From assembly GCA_945859605.1 (NCBI GenBank), contig OX243825.1:1314326-1378325 (forward strand): DNA of 64,000 nucleotides, read 5' to 3'. Shown piece by piece: positions 10,435-18,754 of this stretch. The notes under the pieces are model-generated. The model saw nothing but the letters and a program-made list of their open reading frames with translations, ran no database searches and was not told the origin of the DNA. The position numbers and the translations under genes are program-made. Source of the DNA: Lumbricus rubellus. Its lineage: Eukaryota; Annelida; Clitellata; Crassiclitellata; Lumbricidae. Each line of letters opens with the position of its first letter. The first letter of the stretch is position 1.

Positions 10435-11963
10435 ACGTTCTGTGACTTACGAATATCTTTTCTTGCACCTATTGGTCTGTTGTTCGGCCGAGTAGAAGGG
10501 CCGCGTCGAGTGATCGCTAGCCATACCGGCGTGTTCGAGAGTTAAGGGTTGAATCCATTTCAGCGCACGACGCGCGTGGTGAAGTTGCCTCCGCGAAACA
10601 GGCGAGAGGTCGGTGCAGTGACCGTTGAAATTGTCAGTGTTGGTTGTGTGTGTTAACTTTGATTGACGATATCTCGGTCGGTTTTCGTCCGATCACCGAG
10701 CGGCTAGCGTCAAACTACGCAGCGAGGACCGCTGCTTGATCCATCTCACGGTACCGGTGAGTGCCCGTAGAACGGTTTTCGAGATATTTACGTTAGAAGG
10801 GAGGCCACCCGGTCTTTCCCCGTGGTTACGCGCCGCGGCGAAAATCTGATCGATCGCCGCGCCCGGCTTGTCGCCGGCGGCTTGGTTGTTGTGAATCTTG
10901 TCCGAGTGTTCGACGGGCGTGTTCTGCCCAGGAGTTCATCGGAGTGTGCCTTTGTGAGTGTTGGTTTCTTCGGCGTGGCTCGATTGAGTGCCCGCAGCCT
11001 TCACGCCGCGCGCCCGGGTCTTGACGGGCTGAGAACTTGGCGCGGTGATAACTTTCGAACGGAGTGTCGTATCGACAAACGGTCGGCACTGCCGTGTTAC
11101 CTGTTCCGTGCCGCATCTTTCCTCCCGTCAACGAGCAGGGAGAGAGAGAGGGGAAATATTGTCACAGGCCCTGTAAGGTTCGTTGCCGGTGCGCCTCGGT
11201 ACAAGGCCGGCAACGAACGTATCGGTCGCAGCCAACCGATCGGGGTAGTTAACGGTCACGTCCCTTAATGTCAGTTACCAGCCTCTAATTTGATACCCTA
11301 GGTCCTAGGCGTTAGCTAATTGCATTGCTAGCTCCCAGGCCTTTTAAGCGCGCCAGTTTTTCACCGGTGCTGGTCTGAGCGGTGTCGAGCGAGAGTCAGA
11401 GTGATTTCAGGGACACTCTCGAGAGCGAGGTATTGGCTGGTGACGGTACGCCGCCTACGGGCAAACGTTTCGGGCAAGGTTCGAAGTCGGCGCGAAGCCG
11501 CATACAGTTCGACGCCTCCGGGCGAGTACGGTCAGAGAACGCAGGGAGAACCGCCTCGGTCTCCCGGTGAATTTGAAGGCCCCTCTCGGTGGCGACAGTT
11601 CGGCCGCGTGAAGCGGGCTTGCTACGGGCAAGCGGACAGTGAGTTGAAGAGGGAATTTGTGGACACCCTCGGAGTCGGCGCGAGGCCGCACACAGTGCAT
11701 TGCCTACGGGCGTAAGTGACAGTGATCCATCGGAGGGCAAGCGGTCCGTCTTTTCTTTGAAGGCCGTCTTCGCCTCCGTACGTGTGACAAATTGACGGCG
11801 GTCGTCCGGATCTCCGACCGCCGATCGATCGACACAGCTGCCTGGTCGCACCGGGCGTTGTAAAATTGATCCTGGTACCAGCTGGTTAGGTTGCCGTTTG
11901 CGAATCGACGCAGCGACCTAGTATATTGTTCGTGTTTTCCATTCCCTGGTTTCGAAGTTGATA

Positions 11964-14900
11964 ATGTCGTTTTGGCGCGGCTTGGGGCTCGGACCCCTCG
12001 AATGGCCGTGGTTTCGGGCGTTTTGGCCTGCGGAGAAAAGACAATCTTCAGTGATGCCCGTCGGTGGCACCAGTACACGAGCTGTGGCGTGTAATATGAT
12101 AAGACGAAGGTCTGGACGGTCGGGCAAGCGAACGAAGAAGCCCGTGGCCGTGAAGGGGAGCTCCAAGCGAGGGTCGTCTGCCCGGAGAGGAGCGAACCCT
12201 GATTTGAGCACAGGCGGCCATCCTGGCGCTCAGGTTGCTACCCACCCGGTGGCCGCGGACGGGGCAGAGTCGGACTCCAACGCCTCCGAGCTCTATACCC
12301 TCTCACGAGCGACCGTTTCAGAGCCGTCTTGGCCGGATAGTGAAGGGAGTGACGGCGCCTTGGCGGCCCGTTACACTGATAGTAGACACCGGCGAGAGAG
12401 CGACTCGCGCGGCTCCGATCAATTTGAAGCAAAGGAGCGAGGCCCGAGTCGAGAGGCCCAGCTCGCGACCACTCGTGCGTCGGTCGATGCGCCGGCGGCG
12501 AGGGGGCTTGTGCCGCTTGTGACGAGACGGGTAGGTCCGCCACAAAGTGGTACCAGAAGTGGGGTCTATTTTGACTCGCTTCTGGTTGCCGCAGGACAAG
12601 CTGCGGCGGGTGAAGTTGAATCGGATGGAGAACGGGTGGCGCGAACGAAGATGTCTTTTCCGCCAAGACCCGACTTGGGAGCCGTAGCAGCAGATGCGGT
12701 CTCCAGGAATTTGGCTCGTCCTGATGTTCGTTTTGGTGAATATTCCGGTGCTCGTCCAAAAGTTTCGCAGCAGGTTTCGCCTGATGACTTTGGTGCAGTC
12801 GGTCCAATCGCTTCTGCTGCTGTCGATGTTCGGGATCCTCGTTCTTCGGCTACTGTGGGAGTTGAGAATTGGCTTCGTTCTGTTCCGGAGTCTCAAGAGA
12901 CTGGAGATGGGCGCCGGTCGAACCGTTTACGATCTGGTTCCCCAGTTGCTTCAGAAGACGCACGGTTACTTGTTAATTTCAGTGAACGAAGTTCAGCAGG
13001 TTTAGCAGCCGCTGAAAGACCAAGTGTGAGACAGGTAGACAGTCAAAGCTACCGTCCACAGTGTCCGGAACGCAGAGACAGTTTAGTGAATGCGGAAAGA
13101 GGGTCAGCAGAATCAAGGTCGTCGCGGAGAGACGACGCATCCGATGTTCGGGCCGAGGTGTCGTACCTGCGCGAGAGCATGGCGCGGATGACACAGCGGT
13201 TCGAAGAATTGACAGTGCCTGTCGTTCGGGAAAGGGAAGCGCCTTGGGCTCAGGCGTCCCGTTCGATGTCGTATCCAGAGTTCCGTGCAGACCCGCGAGA
13301 GACAGTGCCGATGGAGGTGATGCCATCGAGGTTACGTGGACCGCCGGAGGTCCGGAGACTAGTAGTACGTGAGGCTAGGGCAGGAGACCCTAGGGAAATA
13401 GGCTACCGAGATAGGCCTGAACGGGTTCATCGGTCTACCGTCCCGATCGACGGCTGGACGCCTGATGATACCGAGTATCGTAATTTACCGACAGTGGCTC
13501 CACGGAGATCAAGTTCGAAACGGAGGTTGTTATCGTCGGATGACGCGTCAACAGAGGCGGACATCAATTATCGGCGTACAACTCCGGATAAGCAAAGTGT
13601 TAGTCGCCAGGCGCATAAGAAGGGCGAGAGGCCCAGAAAACTACGGTTCTCAGATGAGGCGGGTGTCTACCGCAAGCCGATGACTTCCTCCACGAAGCAT
13701 CGTGCCGACAAGGAACGTGAGCGAGAGGCCTCAGATGAGGCGGGTGTCTACCGCAAGCCGATGACTTCCTCCACGAAGCATCGTGCAGACAAGGAACGTG
13801 AGCGAGAGGCCTCAGATGAGGCGGGTGTCTACCGCAAGCCGATGACTTCCTCCACGAAGCATCGTGCAGACAAGGAACGTGAGCGAGAGGCCTCAGATGA
13901 GGCGGGTGTCTACCGCAAGCCGATGACTTCCTCCACGAAGCATCGTGCCGACAAGGAACGTGAGCGAGAGGCCTCAGATGAGGCGGGTGTCTACCGCAAG
14001 CCGATGGCTTCGACCTCGAAGCGTCGTGCATATCAGAGCCGTGAGCGAGAGACGCACAGAGAGCGTCGGCCGGGAAGGGCCAGACGAGCGGAAAATGAAA
14101 CGTCCAGTGAAGAGGACACGTCTCCTGCGAAAGTGCGAACGGAACGGAAATCGATCTTACATGTGAGCGGAAGGCATGAGAAACGACCTGTAGTTTCCAG
14201 CACAGTCGATGAAGGTGAGACTAGCGACGACGACGACCGTCCCAGGAGACGCCGTCACCGCGCGGGTTCACAACGTCGGTCTGTGGATCGGGAGACGAGA
14301 GGTCGGAGTCCAGCTGACCGTGGTATCCGTATCAAGCTTGAGAAGTACGACGGCAAGACGGCCATCGCTGCTTTTCTAGCAAAGTTTGAAGTCTGCGCCC
14401 GGTGCAACAATTGGAGCGACCGAGAGAAGGCCGACCAATTGATGTGTGCCTTGACGGGGCCAGCTTCGCAGTTGCTATGGGACATGGGTGCCCAGGGCGA
14501 CGTTACTTGGCAGGCGTTGGTGGATAAATTGAAAGCAAGGTACGGTTCGGAAGAACAGACGAGCCTGTACCGGGTAAAGTTACGTGCATACCGACAGACG
14601 AATAACGAACCGTTGAGCAGTGTGGTTCAAGAGGTCAGGCGATTAATGGTATTGGCGTATCCTGGGCCATCGAGCGAGTTAGTAGAAACGATTGCTTGTG
14701 ACGCGTTTCTAGACGCGCTGGCTAATCAGGAATTAGCGCAGAAGGTGCGGGAAAGGGAACCCGTCACTCTTCAGGCTACCTATAAGCTAGCGGTCAGGCT
14801 AGAGGCGTATGGCCGGTCGTCCACGGCATTGGGCGATGCAGATCGGAAATACGGGAGGGTTAAGACAACCCGTGAAGACCGGGTCGCTCCGGTAGTTAAC

Positions 14901-15191
14901 GAATCACAGAGTCGGCGTATAGAAGACCTTGAAAAAGAGGTCAGGAATCTAACGCAAGAGTTGGGTCGGCTCGTAGCGAAGCAAGATGCAGCATCTGCTT
15001 CGGGTAACCGTTATGGCTCAGACAGAGCTATGGAAGGTTCGCGCGAGACCGAACCGGATGTCATTCAGCGACGGGTGTTTCCGCCCGGTCGGTGGAGCAA
15101 CGCTAACGCGGAATGCTACCTGTGTAAGCAGAAGGGGCATTTGAGACGTGTTTGTCCACAGAGAATAACAGAGGCGACTAAAGAGGTTTAG
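11964..15191 (+). CDS. gag: Retrotransposon Gag polyprotein, starting inside the 5' LTR
   Basis: An open frame of about 1,075 codons from the first ATG (11964) to TAG at 15189-15191. The codon at 11958 is TTG, so 11964 is the earliest AUG; later in-frame AUGs are possible. It encodes the structural protein that assembles virus-like particles. The N-terminal third is basic and Ser/Arg-rich and is partly encoded by the LTR. Residues about 563-695 hold 4-5 copies of a 27-residue repeat. About residues 790-960 form a retrotransposon-Gag capsid-like region (KLEKYDGKTAIAAFLAKFE, LTGPASQLLWDM, LKARYGS, then an LEAYGRS segment). A predicted coiled coil (IEDLEKEVRNLTQELGRLV) precedes a CX2CX4HX4C zinc knuckle (CYLCKQKGHLRRVC) near residue 1051. 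The frame runs through the primer-binding site without a stop. No protease follows. Confidence 0.88.
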   Translation: MSFWRGLGLGPLEWPWFRAFWPAEKRQSSVMPVGGTSTRAVACNMIRRRSGRSGKRTKKPVAVKGSSKRGSSARRGANPDLSTGGHPGAQVATHPVAADGAESDSNASELYTLSRATVSEPSWPDSEGSDGALAARYTDSRHRRESDSRGSDQFEAKERGPSREAQLATTRASVDAPAARGLVPLVTRRVGPPQSGTRSGVYFDSLLVAAGQAAAGEVESDGERVARTKMSFPPRPDLGAVAADAVSRNLARPDVRFGEYSGARPKVSQQVSPDDFGAVGPIASAAVDVRDPRSSATVGVENWLRSVPESQETGDGRRSNRLRSGSPVASEDARLLVNFSERSSAGLAAAERPSVRQVDSQSYRPQCPERRDSLVNAERGSAESRSSRRDDASDVRAEVSYLRESMARMTQRFEELTVPVVREREAPWAQASRSMSYPEFRADPRETVPMEVMPSRLRGPPEVRRLVVREARAGDPREIGYRDRPERVHRSTVPIDGWTPDDTEYRNLPTVAPRRSSSKRRLLSSDDASTEADINYRRTTPDKQSVSRQAHKKGERPRKLRFSDEAGVYRKPMTSSTKHRADKEREREASDEAGVYRKPMTSSTKHRADKEREREASDEAGVYRKPMTSSTKHRADKEREREASDEAGVYRKPMTSSTKHRADKEREREASDEAGVYRKPMASTSKRRAYQSRERETHRERRPGRARRAENETSSEEDTSPAKVRTERKSILHVSGRHEKRPVVSSTVDEGETSDDDDRPRRRRHRAGSQRRSVDRETRGRSPADRGIRIKLEKYDGKTAIAAFLAKFEVCARCNNWSDREKADQLMCALTGPASQLLWDMGAQGDVTWQALVDKLKARYGSEEQTSLYRVKLRAYRQTNNEPLSSVVQEVRRLMVLAYPGPSSELVETIACDAFLDALANQELAQKVREREPVTLQATYKLAVRLEAYGRSSTALGDADRKYGRVKTTREDRVAPVVNESQSRRIEDLEKEVRNLTQELGRLVAKQDAASASGNRYGSDRAMEGSRETEPDVIQRRVFPPGRWSNANAECYLCKQKGHLRRVCPQRITEATKEV
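12548..12564 (+). other. Primer-binding site, tRNA-Leu type
   Basis: TGGTACCAGAAGTGGGG starts 3 nt after the LTR. Its reverse complement, CCCCACTTCTGGTACCA, has the form of a eukaryotic tRNA-Leu 3' end (T-arm and acceptor plus CCA; closest in my memory to tRNA-Leu(UAA)). It lies within the Gag reading frame. tRNA-Leu primers are known for sea-urchin SURL and related Gypsy elements. Confidence 0.85.
13650..14052 (+). repeat. 81-bp tandem repeat within gag
   Basis: Five units beginning at about 13650, 13731, 13812, 13893 and 13974. The first four are almost identical and the last diverges after 55 bp. Each full unit encodes 27 residues of the form SDEAGVYRKPMTSSTKHR followed by a charged ADKEREREA run, hydrophilic and probably disordered. 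The near-identity of copies points to recent expansion. Confidence 0.92.
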
Positions 15192-16075
15192 CGTCTCGGG
15201 ACTATCGCTTAATTGCGACGAGTTGTGATAGTGTCGGTTGACGAGAATTTTCAGTTTCCTTTTGATGAACATACTTTTTCTTTTGGGGTAGCACGGTGTG
15301 TTACTGCCGGTGAATCGTGAAGTTAGTGGTTGGTGAGTTTTCTGGTTCGTGTCGATAGACTGTTTCGGTATTGGCTTTTGCGACAGGTTCGGAGTACGTC
15401 TTGGATCGGGAAACGAGGTACGGATCGTTGTTGGTGGAGTTCGTGGACTGCAGGACTCGGATTTGGGAGAGGAACGGTTGTTTGTTTGGCTCTGTGATCG
15501 AGTACTTGGTGAAATAAGTCGTCCATTGGCCGTTTGCTCTGTGTCTGAGTGCCCCGTGTGCAAGTCGTCCTGAGACTCGGTGTATCCTGTGATTGAGTGT
15601 TTCTCCTTGTAAGTCATCCGGATGCCTGGTTGTTCGTTTTTCTTGTTCCTGCTGGTGTTTGAGTCGGATGTCGTGTGTGGAATTGAGGGTCCACCGAGTT
15701 TGATCGTGAAAGTTGGTAGGGACGGAGTCCCTGGAGATGGTTTACGGGAAATTTACGAGAATGAGTTGAAGTGATATCTTTTGTATGGCTGAAGCGAGTG
15801 CAGCCGGATAAGAGCCACGGAGGGCTTGTAGTGACGTTTGAGAGACCGAAGTAGGTCTCTGGGAAGTTTCGGCGTCGATAAAAGCGCATCGGTCTTTGCT
15901 AATCGACTCGCACTGTCCCTTGAGATGCGACTGATATTTATCGGAACGGGCTCTGTCAATAATACTGCTTTGTCCACGGTTATCATGTCTTGAACAATCG
16001 ACTCTTCCTGACGGCACAATGATAACGGAAGAGTACGCCGATCTAGTCCCGGTGATTTCGGGTTGAGATTCTGCA
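15192..16075 (+). other. Non-coding internal region of the LTR element, part 1
   Basis: No pol domain was found where protease and reverse transcriptase would be expected. It contains the first copy of the hairpin module (15205-15268). Open frames on the minus strand (for example 15018-15617) overlap gag antisense and show no family similarity. Confidence 0.6.
15201..15270 (+). repeat. Hairpin module, copy 1
   Basis: TCGC-TTAATT-GCGA (15205-15218), then GTCGGTTGACGA, then CCTTTTGATGA at 15258-15268. The same order and near-identical spacing recur at 16574-16638 and 17611-17674. A possible outer stem ACTATC/GATAGT (15201-15206 and 15227-15232) is an alternative fold. Confidence 0.55.
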
Positions 16076-16405
16076 GTGAATTTAGCGGCGTCACCCGCTA
16101 CCGAAATGAGGGTCGTCGAGAGACCCATCGAAGAGTACGTCAGTCTCGTTGGAGATGCGTACAGGAGTGTCCGTTCGCACGCGATGGTAGTCCACGTAGA
16201 TAAACTCAAGAAGTTTTACGGTGAGACCCCGCGTAGCTGGGTGTCGGGAGAGGACGTAGAGCCTACTACGGAGGCCGGGCCTTTCCCCGGAGACACCGAG
16301 TTGGTGGGATCCAGTGCAATCCCCGCGGAGTCCCCCGCGCCTGTTGTGGATAGCGCCGGAAGACCCAGCCGACGCTCGCATCGACGCCTTCGTCGAGTGC
16401 GGTAG
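16076..16405 (+). pseudogene. C-terminal remnant of Gypsy-type integrase (pol relic)
   Basis: A 109-codon frame ending at TAG. Residues about 24-60 (YVSLVGDAYRSV, then VVHVDKLKKFYGETPRSW) match the extreme C-terminal end of Ty3/Gypsy integrases, where a strand leading to 'VVHVD.LK.Y.G..P..W' is usual. It is followed by an acidic-proline tail and a basic end (GRPSRRSHRRLRRVR). Everything upstream in pol (protease, RT, RNase H, integrase zinc finger and DDE core) is missing between gag and this point. The local frame is still open, so it could be translated, but more likely it is a deletion remnant carrying cis signals. Confidence 0.7.
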
Positions 16406-16428
16406 CCCTAGTGGCTAACGGTGAAGCC

Positions 16429-16444
16429 AGCGCTTAATTGCGCT
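16429..16444 (+). repeat. Isolated hairpin AGCGC-TTAATT-GCGCT
   Basis: A perfect 5-bp stem with the same TTAATT loop as the hairpin modules, just after the integrase relic. It is followed by a more distant relative of the downstream motif (cgctttatgatga). Confidence 0.5.
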
Positions 16445-16569
16445 GATTAGAGAAACGTCGATGGTGCACGGCGTAGAGAATGATTTTAGTTCGCTTTATG
16501 ATGATACACTACAGTTATGTTTGCCATGTGTCCAACAAGTCGGGACGGCACAAGGACAGAGGGGCTAGA

Positions 16570-16640
16570 GAGTCCGCTTGATTGCGGTGGTTCGAGACAT
16601 TGTCGGTGGACGATACTTTTACGTTTTCCTTTTGATGAAT
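16570..16640 (+). repeat. Hairpin module, copy 2
   Basis: CCGC-TTGATT-GCGG (16574-16587), GTCGGTGGACGA, then CCTTTTGATGA at 16628-16638. Compared with copy 1, the outermost stem pair changes from T-A to C-G, a compensatory change. Confidence 0.55.
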
Positions 16641-17766
16641 CCGTTTCTGTTCAGGGTATAAAGTGGTACCTTCTTCTCCGCGAGACGACACACACGGTAG
16701 TCACAAAGTGGACCCGTTGGTCTACAGTAAAGTGGTGCCTGTGGGGTCTCGCGCAACGCGTAATGGCGTTTATTCGTTATAGACTTGGTGCAGTCTTTCA
16801 TTCTATTTCGATCTGCTGACCGTGTTGTCTACGGTGGGACTGTCCGAGCATTGGCCGGATGACTCAAGGTCTGAGTCGCTCTTTCGTTTGACACTCGTTT
16901 CTTTTGAGGACAACGGTAGGCGATGAGTTGGGTGATCATCGCAGGAATCTGGGACTCGTTTGGTGACTTTTCTCGCTACCAGTCCCCTAGCAATCGAGTT
17001 AGGTGGAGCTTGGTGGAGAGACAGAGGGGCTTATGAGGTTGGTAGGCTCGTGGCGTTGAGACGAGATACCAAGCAGATGGTATTTGGTTCGTGGAGTTAC
17101 TCGCACCTGAGCGAGTCGTTGTCGCCGTAGGCAACGGGTCAGGTAGGAAGCCGAGGCTCCTTTAGTTGGAATAACTCACACCTGTCAGGCTGACGTTGTC
17201 GGTAAGAGGATTTGCCTCGGAGTTTGTGTGAACATGGTTTGCGGTCTTTGATCAGCACCTAAAGCGCGTCTCCGGGTCTTGTCTCTCATGGAGTTACCCA
17301 GCGATCGGGCGAGGTCGGAAGTTGAGGTTCCTGTTGTCTGTGTTCTATGCGCTGTAATTGCCAAAGCCAGCGTGATTCGTTAGCGCTTGGCCTGTGCTTG
17401 GTAGCGGAACGGTGTCTGGGGACGCGATCGGTAAGTCGTCCAGTTGTTGTTGGACCATTCTGCATCCGTGATGTTGCTCGGATACTCGCACTCTAATCGA
17501 AGCCAAGTTGGCGATGTTTCTGTCACGGTGGATTGTCTCCGTTCCTGAAGCCGGTGTGTTGCACCGATGAACGGTTCGTGTTGGAGAGGTGGCGAATTAC
17601 AGAGATTGGACCGATTAATTCGGTGGACTTTTCGGAGAATGGTCGGAAGACCGCGTTTACGTTCCTTTTGATGACCCATTTCGTATACGAGACGCCGCTG
17701 TAGCGTTTCACGGCGCAACAAAAGGGCCTCGGGACTAGCAACGTTTTATTTTGTGGTGGTAAATCA
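16641..17766 (+). other. Non-coding internal region of the LTR element, part 2
   Basis: No coding recognised. Degenerate repeats are visible, e.g. 'gagttactcgcacctgagcgagtcgttgtcg' at about 17095 (shown here only in part) against 'aataactcacacctgtcagg' at about 17168 followed by 'ctgacgttgtcggtaa'. Hairpin module copy 3 is at 17611-17674: CCGA-TTAAT-TCGG, then CCTTTTGATGA at 17664-17674. Confidence 0.5.
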
Positions 17767-18240
17767 CCCCACTCGTGTCGGAGAAAGGACTCCATTTCTG
17801 GTCTAGCGACTCTAGCGCTAGATAGCTCCTTTTGTTTTTGAATCGGTACACCCCACTTCTGACTGGTTAGCTTTTAGCGAGCGGAGACTCGCGCGACGAC
17901 GTCTTTGGTTAATAGTGACAGAGGTACCCCACTTCTGACTCGTGTGATTTCTGTGAGCGGAGACTCACGCGTAGACTTTTTGTTTCGGTTAGCAAGTACC
18001 CCGCTTCTGGACTGTAGGCTCCCAGTTCGACGGGTTTAATTGACGGTTACTCTACCGCTGGACCGATAGCTCCCGTAGCGGAAGACCTCGCTTCTGGACG
18101 TCGGGACTGTTGACTGTGACCGTGTGTTGCTAGCGAATTCCCCACTTCTGGTCTTGAATTTCCAAAGGATAGACCGCTAATGGTGAATTGATGGTTCCCC
18201 ACTTCTGGCCTGGAATTTCCGAAGGATAGGCCCTGCGACA
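17767..18240 (+). repeat. Degenerate array of tRNA-Leu 3'-end-like (anti-PBS) units
   Basis: Units of about 53-88 bp each open with a variant of CCCCACTTCTGG: 17851 (CCCCACTTCTGACT), 17927 (CCCCACTTCTGACT), 17999 (CCCCGCTTCTGG), 18087 (CTCGCTTCTGG), 18140 (CCCCACTTCTGGT) and 18197 (CCCCACTTCTGG), with a weaker one near 17767. The motif is the reverse complement of the primer-binding site at 12548-12564; the unit at 18140 matches 13 consecutive bases. Some units also share 'gagcggagactcrcgcg'. It sits in the last kilobase of the internal region. Confidence 0.8.
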
Positions 18241-18246
18241 AGTAAA

Positions 18247-18468
18247 TTGTATTTTCTGTTGCAGATGGTGATGGAACAATGGTGCAACGTGGATGGTTCG
18301 AGAGACGTGGAAACCCAGCATGCCGCTGGATGTGGAATGCTTTATGGTGTAGACGGGGACGGAAGCCGCCGACAGGCTCCGTGGATATACGAGATGGATT
18401 CCCGTCTTAGTCCCAACCGGTGGACTCGCTGCAACGATGGCGCTGGAGACGGAGGAATCAAGGCCTGA
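18247..18468 (+). CDS. Short open frame after a strong splice-acceptor-like site in the LTR element
   Basis: The sequence 'attgtattttctgttgcag' at about 18246-18264 is a good 3' splice-site match and is followed directly by ATGGTGATGG (ATG at 18265). The frame then runs to TGA at 18466-18468, about 67 codons, with no domain I recognise. A spliced subgenomic mRNA is one possibility; a chance frame is at least as likely. Confidence 0.25.
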   Translation: MYFLLQMVMEQWCNVDGSRDVETQHAAGCGMLYGVDGDGSRRQAPWIYEMDSRLSPNRWTRCNDGAGDGGIKA

Positions 18469-18741
18469 AACGAGGGCTATACGAACGTTGGATGGAAGGA
18501 GCTTCGACTACGAGAAAAGGGCTTCGAATGTACGGAAGAAAAGAAGATTATGTGAATTTGTGATAACTGACATTTGCATTGCTGTATCTGTTGAATTGTA
18601 AGCGTGTTCGTGTTGCTTTCTTGATCGGGAGATAACGTGTTAGTGTTATCTCCCAAGATTCCAGGTAGGTAGGCGTTAGAGGGGGGTCCCTCTAGGCTTA
18701 CCCACGCACGCATCTTGCCAACGGATGCTCCGCATCAAGGT

Positions 18742-18754
18742 AAGGTGGGAGGAG
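18742..18754 (+). other. Polypurine tract
   Basis: AAGGTGGGAGGAG directly abuts the 3' LTR. All bases but one are purines. It is the expected plus-strand priming site. Confidence 0.7.

Larger units (their letters stand above)
9535..12544 (+). repeat. 5' LTR (3,010 bp)
   Basis: Same length as the 3' LTR at an offset of 9,220 bp, and identical wherever compared by eye except C at 12408 versus G at 21628. A TATAAA at 9822-9827 and AATAAA at 10034-10039 and 10429-10434 suggest a short U3, an R region near 9.85-10.45 kb and a very long U5. The last 581 bp encode the first 193 codons of Gag. Other open frames in the LTR (for example 10822-11268) have no recognisable domain. Confidence 0.93.

Noticed and set aside
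10822..11268. 148-codon frame in the LTR, repeated at 20042-20488
   Set aside because: Identical in both copies only because the LTRs are identical. No domain, and several overlapping frames of similar length exist in this GC-rich stretch.
15018..15617. 199-codon minus-strand frame overlapping the gag end
   Set aside because: Antisense to gag in GC-rich sequence with no recognisable motif; probably chance.
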